The notes: generated by a model not told the origin, from the letters alone. A stretch of 64,000 nt of DNA from Xanthomonas campestris pv. phormiicola (GCA_025666215.1 CP102593.1:2679001-2743000); one strand, 5' to 3'; shown: positions 35,548 through 44,446, counted from the stretch's first letter. Made by a program: numbers and translations.

Positions 35548-36277
35548 TCAGACGGCATGCGCGGCCAGCGTGCGCGCCGCTATCGCCAGCAGGGCCAGAT
35601 GCCCCACGTAGTAGATGTAGAACGCCCAACGCGTTCGCGGAATGGGGAAGTGGCGGTTTGCCAGCAGTGCCACCAGCGGCAATGCCAGCAAGGCCGAGCC
35701 GTTGCCGTTCCACCAGCACAGCGGCGCGCACGCCACGACGAGCAAGGCGATGCGCGCATGGCGGCGTTGGAGCAGGGACCGCAAGCCGTGACGTGTGGAG
35801 GCCTGGCGCGACTCGTGCGGCACTGCGCGCAAACGGAACAGCCACCAGACCGCCAGCGCCAGGATCAATCCAGCCCGGTGGTAGTCCACCAGTGGCGGTG
35901 CCGCCAGCGCGCACATGCCGAACAAGGTCCATTGCCGTTGCTGGATGCTTCAGATCGCCGCCGCGACCAGGGCGAAGCTCAGCAGCACGTTGAACGGCAC
36001 CCAGTAGCCGAACGCAAGTCCGAACGCCGGCTGCGCCAGGATTCCCCACAGCAGCAGCCTGCGCACGGACTTGAGCGGGTCGGCGCCGGGCTGGGCCAGG
36101 TGCTAGGCCAGCACCAGGGCGAACAGCGGGAAGGCGACGCGCCCGAGTTCGGACACGATCGGGAGATAGCCATGCGCCAGCACTTTGGCCAGGTGATCGC
36201 CGGTCATCCGTACCAAAGCGATCCATTTCAACAGCTCGCGGGCACTGCTGGTCGTCGTGTTGTTCAGAACGCCGCTC
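35548..36277 (-). pseudogene. TraX-family membrane protein pseudogene
   Basis: The minus strand reads as a TraX-like polytopic protein: ARELLKWIALVRMTGDHLAK, LGRVAFPLFALVLA, a stop codon near 36105, HLAQPGADPL, RLLLWGILAQPAFGLAFGYWVPFNVLLSFALVAAAI, a second stop near 35950, then several hydrophobic segments and the family-typical tail TRWAFYIYYVGHLALLAIAA. Two in-frame stops with the rest of the frame preserved indicate recent inactivation. TraX proteins are associated with pilin acetylation or unknown membrane acyltransfer. It may mark the right border of the NRPS island. Confidence 0.8.
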
Positions 36278-36488
36278 CTGGCCGCCTAGGTGTCGCCCCT
36301 GCCCCGGCCTCGCGTCATTGCCTGGGGCGGACCTTGCGCGGCGGATGACGGCGGCTCGGCGAGCGGCAGGCGTGCGTCGCGGCAAAGGCAATGGACAGTC
36401 GTCGGTTCCGCGCGTGGCGGCAACGTCGCCGGCGGCGCGTCGCCCTTCAGCGCGCTCGCTGTCGCAGACCGCGCGATGCGAACTCCGC

Positions 36489-38204
36489 TCAGTGCAGCTG
36501 CTCCGCCATCGGCATCGGCGCGGAAGTCGGGCGCGCGATGTGCAGGCAGCGGTCCGCCACGCTGGACAGGCTGGTCCGATGCGATACCACGACCAGCGCG
36601 GTGTGCGGCAGGCGCTGCCGCAGCGCCGACAGCACCTGCTGTTCCGAGCCGGCATCGAGGGCGCTGGTGGCTTCGTCGAGCAAGGCGATCCGCGGCTGTC
36701 TGAGGATCACCTGCGCCAGCAGCAGGCGTTGCAGCTCGCCGCCGGAAAGTCTGGCGGAGGCGCTGTTCAAGGTCGTGTCCAGGCCGTGCGCGGCAGCGTG
36801 CAGCCGTGCGGCCAGGCCGACGTCGCGCAGTGCCCGCCACATCGCGGCCTCGCTTGCGTCCGGTTCGGCCCAGGCCAGGCAGTCGCGCAGCGTGTGCTGC
36901 CAAGGCCGCACGCTCTGGGCGACATAGGCGCCGTGCCGGACCACGGCGCGGTACCCAGCGAAATCCAGCGCCCGCCCATCGCACTGCGCGGCGAAGACGC
37001 GCGGTTCGACCATGCCGGCGAGCACGTCCATCAGGCTGCTCTTGCCGGCACCGGAGGGTCCGCAGATCAGGGTCATGCTGCCGGGCGCCAGCGTCAGTTC
37101 GCCGATCGCGACCGCGGCCAGCGGCGCGGCCAGGCCGATGCCGTGAATGCGCAGCGGACCCGGCATGGACGCGCTCGCGCGCGGCGCTGCCGGCCGCGCC
37201 GTCGTTGCCCCCAGGCCGACATGGCGCTGCCAGAGCTCCAGCGCCGGTGCCGCCGACCGCAGTTGCTGGAAGCTCTGCCGGGTGGACACCAGATACGGCA
37301 GCAGCCGGCCCAGCAGCAGCCCCACGGTGATCAGCGCGCCGCGATCGATGCCGTGCCACAGCCCGGCCAGCAGCATGAGCGTGGCGATGGCGGCGACGGC
37401 GCTGAGTTCGAGCAGCAGCCGGCCGGAGGCGACCAGTGCCTGCTGCCGCCAATAGCCATGGCCGAGCCGGCTGGAGATCGCGTCGTAGCCGCGTTTCTCC
37501 AGCTCTTCGCGTTCGAACGAACGCACATGGCGCAGGCGCCGCGGGAAATCCTCGCTGAGCCAGAACAGGCGGGTCATGTCGGCCACGTACTCGCGGCTGA
37601 CCCGTGCCTGTTCGTGGCCGGAGATGCGGAACGCCAGCACCGCCAGTCCCAGCAGCGGCGGCAGCGCCAGGACCAGCGCCGGCGACACCAGGAAGGCGAT
37701 GCCCAGGCTCACGCCCGCGGTGATGGCCGCGACCAACAGCTGCAGCAAGGCGCTGAAGCCCTGGACGATGATCTCGATGTTGTAGGTGAGCACGTTGGCG
37801 ATTTCCGCCGAGCTGGCGTCGGCGAGCGCCGCCAGCGGCGCGTCGATCAGGCGCGCGTGCACGTGGCGGCGCAGGCCCAGCGCATGGCGGCTGGCCAAGC
37901 CGGCGGCCAGCCGCGCGGTCGCCCAGCGCAGCCATGCGAAGCCGGCGCTGGCGACGGCGAAGATCGCGGCCTGGGCGAGGACGCCGGTGGGCAATGCGAG
38001 CACGCGACCGCCGAGGCTCACCCCATGTCCGGGCTGTACCAACGGTACCAATGCCACCGTGGCGATGGCGCCGGCCAGCGCGGCGATCAGCGACAGCGCG
38101 ACGTAGAGACAGATGCGCACCCGTTCGCTGCGATCCAGTGTGGCGACGAAGGCGCGCAGCAGATGCCGTGCCGTGTCGGGCGCGGCGTGGTCGCGCGCCG
38201 TCAT
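36489..38204 (-). CDS. ABC exporter, fused transmembrane and nucleotide-binding domains
   Basis: 571 aa from ATG 38204; a GTG at 38240 would add 12 residues. The N-terminal half has about six hydrophobic segments (for example ICLYVALSLIAALAGAIATVALV, GVLAQAAIFAVASAGFAWL). The C-terminal ATPase has Walker A CGPSGAGKSSLMD, signature LSGGELQRLLLAQ, Walker B RIALLDEATSALD and the H-loop VVSHRTS. Such half-transporters export peptides or lipid-linked compounds across the inner membrane. It lies downstream of and is probably cotranscribed with the HPr-kinase-like gene. A peptide or RiPP export role is inferred from this pairing. Confidence 0.88.
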   Translation of the reverse strand: MTARDHAAPDTARHLLRAFVATLDRSERVRICLYVALSLIAALAGAIATVALVPLVQPGHGVSLGGRVLALPTGVLAQAAIFAVASAGFAWLRWATARLAAGLASRHALGLRRHVHARLIDAPLAALADASSAEIANVLTYNIEIIVQGFSALLQLLVAAITAGVSLGIAFLVSPALVLALPPLLGLAVLAFRISGHEQARVSREYVADMTRLFWLSEDFPRRLRHVRSFEREELEKRGYDAISSRLGHGYWRQQALVASGRLLLELSAVAAIATLMLLAGLWHGIDRGALITVGLLLGRLLPYLVSTRQSFQQLRSAAPALELWQRHVGLGATTARPAAPRASASMPGPLRIHGIGLAAPLAAVAIGELTLAPGSMTLICGPSGAGKSSLMDVLAGMVEPRVFAAQCDGRALDFAGYRAVVRHGAYVAQSVRPWQHTLRDCLAWAEPDASEAAMWRALRDVGLAARLHAAAHGLDTTLNSASARLSGGELQRLLLAQVILRQPRIALLDEATSALDAGSEQQVLSALRQRLPHTALVVVSHRTSLSSVADRCLHIARPTSAPMPMAEQLH

Positions 38205-38323
38205 CGTGGGCGACCCGGGAATGGCGCCTGCGCGGCGCACTGCGGCTTGCGTCTGCCGTCGCCTGCGCGCGCGCCCGCCAGAAGGACGCAGATGCCCTCG
38301 CCTGCGCGCGATGCCTCGCTCAT
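38201..38323 (-). CDS. Candidate 40-aa ORF bridging HprK-like and ABC genes
   Basis: Small frame whose TGA overlaps the ABC-exporter ATG (ATGA) and whose ATG overlaps the stop of an 11-codon frame (38320-38355), which itself overlaps the HprK-like stop. The peptide (starting MSEASRAGEGICVLL) contains two Cys and a basic Pro-rich end. I see no leader-peptide or RiPP-precursor signature. It may be only a coupling relay or chance in high-GC DNA. Confidence 0.25.
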   Translation of the reverse strand: MSEASRAGEGICVLLAGARAGDGRRKPQCAAQAPFPGRPR

Positions 38324-38351
38324 GGCCGACGTGTACTCTGCGCCGCCGCGC

Positions 38352-39410
38352 TCATCGCAGCAACTGCCGCACGGCATCGACCGAAGCGTCCGGATGCGCA
38401 CCGCGCTGCAGTTCGTGGACGCCCAGCCGCTGCAGCTGGCGCGCGAACAGCGACCAGCCTGGCTGCGCGGCGGCGTAAGGCTGGTCGGCACAGAGGCGTT
38501 CGAGCACCTCGCGCTCGGCGATGGGCTGCAACAGCTGCTGCGGATCCGCAGCGACCGTGGCGGAGACGAAAACCGCGCCGACAAGCTGCAGCGGCGTGGG
38601 CGCAAGGCAGCCGCGACCGTCGCGGATATCGACCTCGTACTTGGCTACGCCACTGCGGCGGCGGATGGTCGGCGCAGCGACGATCCAGGCGCGTGTCCGC
38701 TCGTCGACCAGCCGCAGCAGATCCGCCCGCAGGTGCAGGAAGTTGCCGATGCCGGTGGCGAGCATGCGCTGCGGTTCGACGAAGATCGCATCCTCGGCAA
38801 GGAAATCCAGGCCGCGCAGCAGGCTGTGCAGGGCCAGCGTGGACTTGCCCGAACCGCTGGCGCCCAGCAACAACACGCCGCGCCCGTCTTCGCCGACACA
38901 GGCGCCGTGCAGCGGAACCAGCTGCATCGTGCGCGCCGCCAGCACGAACACCGCGAACTCGATCAGTTCGTAGCGCACATGGTAGGGATGGGCGAGCATG
39001 TCCTCCGAGACCACGATCAGCGCCCTGCCCTGGTCCGGCATCAGCACCATGTAGTTGTCGGCGTCGATGGCCCCGCACAGCACGCCGGCGCCGGAATGGG
39101 TCCGCACCGGCGGCGGCTCCAGCGCGAAGACATACGGCGCGTCCTGGCGCGCGACCAGGTTCAGTTCGATGCGGAAGTCGGCGGCGTCGGGCAACTGCTG
39201 CGGCGGCACGCCACCGAACGCCGCTTCGACCAGCTGCAGCAAGGCCTCGCTGTTGCTCTGGAAATGGAAACGGCCGCCCAGCAGCTGCTTGCTGAGCGCG
39301 TGCTCGCGCCGCAGCCGGTCGTGGAAGGGATCGCTGGCGATGCCTGTTCGGGGTGCGGCCGTGCCGGCCGCAGGTTGCCAACGTTGCGTGCGCACGGTCG
39401 AACGCTGCAT
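38352..39410 (-). CDS. HPr kinase-like (HprK-related) protein
   Basis: 352 aa. The central PLHGACV segment and P-loop GASGSGKST (residues about 183-191), followed by LRGLDFLAEDAIFVEP, are hallmarks of HprK/P-type kinases. The N-terminal 160 residues have the variable region of the HprK-related subfamily rather than a classical HPr(Ser) kinase/phosphorylase. Relatives occur in lasso-peptide clusters, where one phosphorylates the precursor peptide, and in HprK/PqqD/nucleotidyltransferase sets linked to exopolysaccharides. The partner substrate is not visible here. ATG 39410 is chosen as the first Met before the conserved part; its ribosome site is weak. Confidence 0.82.
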   Translation of the reverse strand: MQRSTVRTQRWQPAAGTAAPRTGIASDPFHDRLRREHALSKQLLGGRFHFQSNSEALLQLVEAAFGGVPPQQLPDAADFRIELNLVARQDAPYVFALEPPPVRTHSGAGVLCGAIDADNYMVLMPDQGRALIVVSEDMLAHPYHVRYELIEFAVFVLAARTMQLVPLHGACVGEDGRGVLLLGASGSGKSTLALHSLLRGLDFLAEDAIFVEPQRMLATGIGNFLHLRADLLRLVDERTRAWIVAAPTIRRRSGVAKYEVDIRDGRGCLAPTPLQLVGAVFVSATVAADPQQLLQPIAEREVLERLCADQPYAAAQPGWSLFARQLQRLGVHELQRGAHPDASVDAVRQLLR

Positions 39411-39633
39411 CGGGATGGATCCGTCTGGTCGATGCTGCGTGAGTGTGCGCAGCGGCGGGAAAGGTTGCCCGGTGCGCGTGCGATGCGCGCAGGCGCGCGA
39501 CCGGCGACGCGCATCCGCAGCGCGCACAACCAAACGCCGCGCCGGCGGCACTTACGGCACGGCCACCTGCGCGCGGCCACTGCTGCATGCGCCGCGGCCT
39601 CCGTCGTCGGCGCCGAACGAGACCCTTTCGCCG
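39411..39633. promoter_or_regulatory. Divergent intergenic region (HprK-like versus radical SAM)
   Basis: 223 bases between two divergent starts must hold promoters for both transcription units. I see no convincing ORF, PqqD-like gene or hairpin in it. Confidence 0.4.
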
Positions 39634-41130
39634 ATGCCCAAGATCCAGGTCAGCCATTCCTACTTCCTGCGCTACGACCCCAAGCAATGGGAGCGCGGCA
39701 AGCCGTATCCGCCGCTGGCGACGCTGCAGGTGGCCACGCTGCTGCGCCGGCACGGGCACGAGGTGGCGCTGTTCGACGCCATGCTGGCCGACGGCGTGGA
39801 GGACTACCCGGCCTCGGTCCGCGCGGCGCAGCCGGACCTGGTGGTGTTCTACGAGGACAACTTCAATTTCCTGACCAAGATGTGCCTGAGCCGGATGCGC
39901 GAGGCCGCGTGCCGGATGATCGCCGAGGCGCGCGCCTGCGGCAGCCGGGTGATCGTGGCCGGCTCCGATGCATCCGATCATCCCGAGGTGTTTCTCGCCG
40001 CCGGCGCGCACGCGGTGCTGATCGGTGAAGGCATCGCGCCGCTGCTGGAACTGGTCGAGCGACTGCAGCGAACGCCCGACATCGATGCCACGGCCTGGGT
40101 GGCGGACGTGGCCGATGTCGCCACCGCCGCACTGCCGCAGCTCAAGCGCGCGCAGATCGGCGCGCGGCCGCCGGATCCGCGCCTGTCCGGCCTGGCCGCC
40201 TGGGACCTGGTCGATATCGGACGCTACCGGCGCCTGTGGCTGCAACGGCACGGCTACTTCAGCCTGAACATGGCCGCCTCGCGTGGTTGCCCGTTCCGCT
40301 GCAACTGGTGCGCCAAGCCGATCTGGGGCAACCACTACAAGCGCCGCAGCGCGCCGGAAGTCGCCGCGGAAATGATCCACCTCAAGCGCACCTTCGCCCC
40401 CGACCATATCTGGATGGCCGACGACATCTTCGGCTTCCACATCGAATGGGTGGAAGACTTCGCCGCGGTGCTGGCCGCGGCCGATGGCTCGATTCCGTTC
40501 ACCATCCAGACCCGCGCCGATCTCGGCAGCGAACGCATGGCCGCCGCGCTGGCCCGCGCCGGCTGCGCGGAAGCGTGGATCGGCGCGGAAAGCGGCAGCC
40601 AGCGCATCCTGGACAAGATGACCAAGGGCACCGCGGTGGAGGACGTGATCGCCGCGCGCCAGCGCCTGGGCGCGCAAGGCATCCGCGTCGGTTTCTTCCT
40701 GCAGCTCGGCTACCTGGACGAGCAGCTCGACGACATCCTCGCCACCCGGGCGCTGGTGGCGACGGCGCGTCCGGACGACATCGGCGTCAGCGTGTCGTAT
40801 CCGCTGCCGGGCACCAAGTTCTACCAGCAAGTGAAGAACCAGCTCGGCCGCAAGACCCATTGGCAGGACAGCGACGACCTGGCGATGATGTTCCGTGGCG
40901 CCTACGACTCGGAGTTCTACCGGCGCGTGCGCGATCTGCTGCATCGACAGGTGGACCTGCAGCGCAGCGAGGCCACGCGGCCGCCGCAGGACCATGCGCA
41001 GGATTGGGCGGCACTGGATGCGCAATGGGAGGCGCTGATCGCCAGCGAAGGCCGGCACCGGACCGACGCCGCGCTGCCTGCCGTCGCCAGCGCCTCCGGC
41101 GGCCGCATCCCGCTGGTGCAGCGTCAATGA
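39634..41130 (+). CDS. B12-binding-domain radical SAM protein
   Basis: 498 aa. The N-terminal about 130 residues form a cobalamin-binding-type Rossmann domain (LATLQVATLLRRHGHEVALFDAML, DLVVFYEDNFNFLTK, IGEGIAPLLELV). The radical SAM barrel has ASRGCPFRCNWCAKP with cysteines at about residues 219, 223 and 226, then WMADDIFGFH, IQTRADLG and WIGAESGSQRILDKMTKGT. This BchE/methyltransferase-like class performs difficult methylations or ring chemistry. It is coupled by ATGA to the nucleotidyltransferase gene. The substrate (peptide, sugar or lipid) is unknown; a role with the neighbouring HprK-like and exporter genes is inference. Confidence 0.88.
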   Translation: MPKIQVSHSYFLRYDPKQWERGKPYPPLATLQVATLLRRHGHEVALFDAMLADGVEDYPASVRAAQPDLVVFYEDNFNFLTKMCLSRMREAACRMIAEARACGSRVIVAGSDASDHPEVFLAAGAHAVLIGEGIAPLLELVERLQRTPDIDATAWVADVADVATAALPQLKRAQIGARPPDPRLSGLAAWDLVDIGRYRRLWLQRHGYFSLNMAASRGCPFRCNWCAKPIWGNHYKRRSAPEVAAEMIHLKRTFAPDHIWMADDIFGFHIEWVEDFAAVLAAADGSIPFTIQTRADLGSERMAAALARAGCAEAWIGAESGSQRILDKMTKGTAVEDVIAARQRLGAQGIRVGFFLQLGYLDEQLDDILATRALVATARPDDIGVSVSYPLPGTKFYQQVKNQLGRKTHWQDSDDLAMMFRGAYDSEFYRRVRDLLHRQVDLQRSEATRPPQDHAQDWAALDAQWEALIASEGRHRTDAALPAVASASGGRIPLVQRQ

Positions 41131-42410
41131 CCGCGCACATGACGCCACAAGCGCATGCGGCCTCCTCCGTCGATCCTGTTGCCGACCGCGCGGCACAGCC
41201 CTCGCTGAAGCGCGTCGGCGGCGGTTTGCGGCTGGCGACCGAAACCCTGGCGCGCGAACTGGCGCGGCCGGGCAACCCGATGCCGCAGTGGAACCGGCTG
41301 CAATGGCAGCTGGCCGCGGCGGCGACCGCCGCGCACGGCATCGCGCCGTTGCTGAGCCGCTTGTCGGTCTGGCCCGATCGCGACTGGAGCGCGTTCCTGG
41401 CCGAGCAACGCGAACACGTCGCGCACCGCTATCGGCGCATTGCTGCGCTGCTCGAGCGGATCGACGCACTGGCGCAGGCGGCCGGCGTGGCCATCGTGCC
41501 GCTGAAGGGCGCGGCGCTGCACGCCAAAGGCCTGTACCTGGCCGGCGACCGGCCGATGGCCGACATCGACCTGCTGGTGCATGCCGAGGATGCCGCGCAG
41601 GTGGGTGCGTTGCTGCAGGAACTCGGCTACGTGGCCGAGTTCGCGCAGTGGAAGCACCAGACCTTCCGCCCGGCGCAGGCACACTCCGTCGCCAGCCTGG
41701 GCGAGCATCGCGACACGCCGATCAACATCGAGCTGCACCTGCGCATCCAGGAGCGGTTGCCGCTGGCCACGGTCGATATCAGCGAGCGGATCTTCCCGCG
41801 CGACAGCCGCCCGGGGCTGAACCCCTACCCGTCCAATGGCGCGCTGATGAGCCATCTGCTGCTGCACGCGGCCGGCGGCATCTGCAGCCGCAGCCTGCGC
41901 TTGATGCACCTGCACGATCTCTCGCTGCTGGCCACGCGGATGAGCGGCAAGGACTGGCGGGTGCTGTGCGACGCCGCCGATGGCGCGCCGTGGTGGGCGT
42001 TGCCGCCGTTGCAACTGATGCTGCGCTACTACCCTACTGCCATTCCGAAGGCGGTGCTGGCGCAGTTGCGCGCGCAGTGCCCGCCGCTGCTACGGCTGGT
42101 CTCGCGGCGGCTGGACCTGACCCGCGCCTCGTGCTCGCAGCTGTGGCTGCCGGCGTTGCCCGGGATCGAATGGGCGCGCTCGCTCGACGAGGTCGTGCGC
42201 TATCTGCGGCAGCGGCTGCAGCCTTCGCAGGAAAGCCGGCAGGAACGCGCCGACATGATCCGCACCCAGCTGTGGCTGCAGGGCCAATCCTGGGTCGCCC
42301 TGCCGCAGCGGCGGCGCGTGCTGTTGCGCCTGCTGCGGCCGGTGCCGCGCATGGATGCGCTGTATGCGGTGCGCAGCGCGCTGCAGGGATATGCGACGGC
42401 TGGGACATGA
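41127..42410 (+). CDS. Nucleotidyltransferase family protein (NTP_transf_5)
   Basis: 427 aa. The N-terminal third has the minimal nucleotidyltransferase core: VAIVPLKGAALHAKGLYLAGDRPMADIDLLV, with the DID metal-binding acidic pair, followed by AAQVGALLQELGYVAEF. The rest is helical (HLLLHAAGGICSRSLRLMHLHDL). This family recurs beside HprK-like kinases in lasso-peptide and exopolysaccharide clusters; its reaction is not established. The start codon overlaps the radical SAM stop (ATGA), so translation is probably coupled. Confidence 0.82.
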   Translation: MTAHMTPQAHAASSVDPVADRAAQPSLKRVGGGLRLATETLARELARPGNPMPQWNRLQWQLAAAATAAHGIAPLLSRLSVWPDRDWSAFLAEQREHVAHRYRRIAALLERIDALAQAAGVAIVPLKGAALHAKGLYLAGDRPMADIDLLVHAEDAAQVGALLQELGYVAEFAQWKHQTFRPAQAHSVASLGEHRDTPINIELHLRIQERLPLATVDISERIFPRDSRPGLNPYPSNGALMSHLLLHAAGGICSRSLRLMHLHDLSLLATRMSGKDWRVLCDAADGAPWWALPPLQLMLRYYPTAIPKAVLAQLRAQCPPLLRLVSRRLDLTRASCSQLWLPALPGIEWARSLDEVVRYLRQRLQPSQESRQERADMIRTQLWLQGQSWVALPQRRRVLLRLLRPVPRMDALYAVRSALQGYATAGT

Positions 42411-42449
42411 GCGGCGCCGGCGATCCCGCCAGAAGGCCAAGACGCTGGC

Positions 42450-42480
42450 GGCGTTCGCTTCTCGAGAACGGACGAACGCC
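42450..42480. terminator. Hairpin between convergent genes
   Basis: GGCGTTCG (42450-42457) pairs with CGAACGCC (42473-42480) in the short gap between converging genes. The 15-base loop contains CTCGAG. There is no T-run on either strand, so termination is only suggested by position. Confidence 0.3.
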
Positions 42481-42513
42481 GGGCTCGGCCCAGCGTCGGC
42501 ACCCCGGCCCGCC

Positions 42514-43644
42514 TCATTCGGCAGCGACCACCGCCAACAGATCCGCCAACCGCGCCAGCCCCAGTTCGAGTTCCGGCAGCGACACGCCGCCGGCGCCGAG
42601 ACGAAGATGCTGCGGGCAGGCGTAGGCATCGCCGGACATCACGAAGGTGTTGTACGGCGGCGCCAGCAGCCGCCGGCAGAACGCGTCGGCGCCGATCGGA
42701 AGATGCAGTCGGGCGAGCCCGAGCAAGCCCGCCCGCGGCGCGCTCCAGCTCAGCGCCGGGTGCGCGGCGACGAAACGGTCGAGCAAGGCGATGCGTTCGC
42801 GGCCGACCGCACGCGCGTGGGCGACCGCCGGCGCGAAGTGCTCCGGGCGCAATGCGACCTCGGCGACCCGCTCGCCCAGCACGTTCATGATCTCGCTGGT
42901 GTTCTCGCGCAACACCATTGCCGCCTGCAGCACGGTGCGGTCGCGCGTCACCATCCAGCCGGTGCGCAGGCCCTGCAGCCCGAGCAGCTTGGACACGCTG
43001 CCGGTGCTGATGCCACGCTCGTACAACGTGGCCATGCGCGGGGTTTCCTGCGCCCCCCACTCCAGCCCACGGTAGACCTCGTCGGAGACAATGTAGGCGC
43101 CGACCCGGTCGGCAGCGGCGATGATGCGCTCCAGCGTTGCCGCGTCTTCCACGCGTCCGGTCGGATTGTTCGGGTTGCACAGGAAGATCAGCCTGGTCTT
43201 GGGCGTGACCAGCGCCTCGAGCTGGGCGACGTCCAGGGTCCAGGCGGACGCTTCCGACCGCGTCACCCGCCTGGCGACCGCGCCGATCTGGTCGGCGAGC
43301 ACCAACGGCTGCTGCCAGCCGGGCGCATCGATGACGAACTCGTCGCCGGGGCGGAGCAGTTGCGTCAAGGCCAGGTAATTGGCTTCCTGCGCGCCGGCGG
43401 TGATCAGCACATGCTCGGCGCTGCAGGTGCCACGGTAGCCGTACTGGTCGAGCACGCGCTCGCGTAGCGACGGGAGGCCCTGGTAGTCCTCGCCGGACCA
43501 ATCCAGCGACAGCGCGGGGTCCAGGTCGGACAGAAACACCTGCAAAGGCGGCGATGGCGACAGCGAATAGGTCAGACAGGCCTCCGGCTTGGCGCGGTGG
43601 GCGGTCAGCCATTGCTCCCAGAAACTGTTGGACGCAACGGGCAT
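42514..43644 (-). CDS. Class I/II PLP aminotransferase, capreomycidine-synthase-like
   Basis: 376 aa fold type I enzyme. Visible are EDYQGLPSLRERVLDQYG, LITAGAQEANYLAL (phosphate cup), NPNNPTGRVED, SDEVYRGLEWG, the Schiff-base lysine in GSVSKLLGLQGLRTGWM, and the C-terminal LRLGAGG Arg. It is shorter than standard aspartate aminotransferases and resembles the VioD branch, which cyclises an arginine derivative by PLP chemistry. Last gene of the coupled operon running leftward from 49011. Transamination and beta/gamma-replacement cannot be told apart from sequence alone. Confidence 0.8.
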   Translation of the reverse strand: MPVASNSFWEQWLTAHRAKPEACLTYSLSPSPPLQVFLSDLDPALSLDWSGEDYQGLPSLRERVLDQYGYRGTCSAEHVLITAGAQEANYLALTQLLRPGDEFVIDAPGWQQPLVLADQIGAVARRVTRSEASAWTLDVAQLEALVTPKTRLIFLCNPNNPTGRVEDAATLERIIAAADRVGAYIVSDEVYRGLEWGAQETPRMATLYERGISTGSVSKLLGLQGLRTGWMVTRDRTVLQAAMVLRENTSEIMNVLGERVAEVALRPEHFAPAVAHARAVGRERIALLDRFVAAHPALSWSAPRAGLLGLARLHLPIGADAFCRRLLAPPYNTFVMSGDAYACPQHLRLGAGGVSLPELELGLARLADLLAVVAAE

Positions 43645-43654
43645 GTGCGACTCC

Positions 43655-44446
43655 TTATTCCATGACGCCCGGGCACACGCCCAGGCCGAGCGATGCGTCG
43701 ATGACGGCGCCGCGCAGGATGCGGGCCTCGTCGCGGCACAGATACAGGCACAGCTCGGCGATCTCGCGCGGATGGATCAGGCGGCCGCCGGGCAGCGAGG
43801 CTTCGAGCGCCTGGCGCTGGTCGGCCGAGAGCGCGTTCAAGGTGCTGGCCTGGAACATCGGCGTGTCGGTCGCGCCGGGGCAGACGGTGAAGACATCGAT
43901 CCCGCTGCACGCGCAGGTCGCGGCCAGTTGCCGGCCGAGGAAGGCCACCGCCGCCTTGCTCATGCCGTCGGCGGCGCGGAAGCGCGGGAAGTGGGTGATG
44001 CCGCCGTCCACCGAGCTCATGAACAGCACCTTGCCCTGCCCGCGCGCCTGCATGCCGGGCAGCAGATCCTCGGTCAGCCACAGCGGCCCCAGGGTGTTGA
44101 CGCGGAAGAAGGCCTCGTCCTGCTCCTTGTAGGTGGCCGCCGCGCGTTCGACGGTCTTGGTGCCGACCCCGGCATTGTGGATGACGATGTCCACCGGCGC
44201 GGTCAAGGCCTGCATGAAGCGCGCATGGCTGTCGCGATCGCCTACGTCGAGTGCGCATGCCGCCACGCGCTCGGCACCGAACCGCTGCACCAGGGCGGAT
44301 GCCCTGCGCGTGCTGTCGTCGCCCGGGCGATGGGTGAAGGTCACGCGGCAGTCGGCTTGCACGAACACGTCGATCAGTTCGATGCCGATGCCGCCGGCGC
44401 CGCCGGTGATCAGCGCGTGCTTGTTGCGCAACGACGCAATGCTCAT
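43655..44446 (-). CDS. SDR-family oxidoreductase
   Basis: 263 aa classical short-chain dehydrogenase. NAD(P)-binding ALITGGAGGIGIELIDVF, THRPGDDST after the second strand (favouring NADP), IVIHNAGVG, VNTLGPLWLTEDLLP, and SSVDGG as the Ser region. The usual YxxxK is replaced by a region reading RAADGMSKAAVAFLGRQL: the lysine is kept (MSK) but the position four residues before it is not Tyr. Its start overlaps the upstream stop (ATGA). It reduces or oxidises an intermediate of the operon pathway, unidentified; the missing Tyr could mean altered chemistry. Confidence 0.85.
   Translation of the reverse strand: MSIASLRNKHALITGGAGGIGIELIDVFVQADCRVTFTHRPGDDSTRRASALVQRFGAERVAACALDVGDRDSHARFMQALTAPVDIVIHNAGVGTKTVERAAATYKEQDEAFFRVNTLGPLWLTEDLLPGMQARGQGKVLFMSSVDGGITHFPRFRAADGMSKAAVAFLGRQLAATCACSGIDVFTVCPGATDTPMFQASTLNALSADQRQALEASLPGGRLIHPREIAELCLYLCRDEARILRGAVIDASLGLGVCPGVME

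Noticed and set aside
36318..40028. 1,200-codon plus-strand frame over the ABC exporter and HprK-like genes
   Set aside because: It lies antisense to two genes with clear Walker motifs and has no recognisable domain; an antisense shadow.
36489..42410. Complete lasso-peptide cluster
   Set aside because: No asparagine-synthetase-like cyclase, PqqD/RRE protein or transglutaminase-like leader peptidase, and no precursor with a Thr at the penultimate leader position, could be found.
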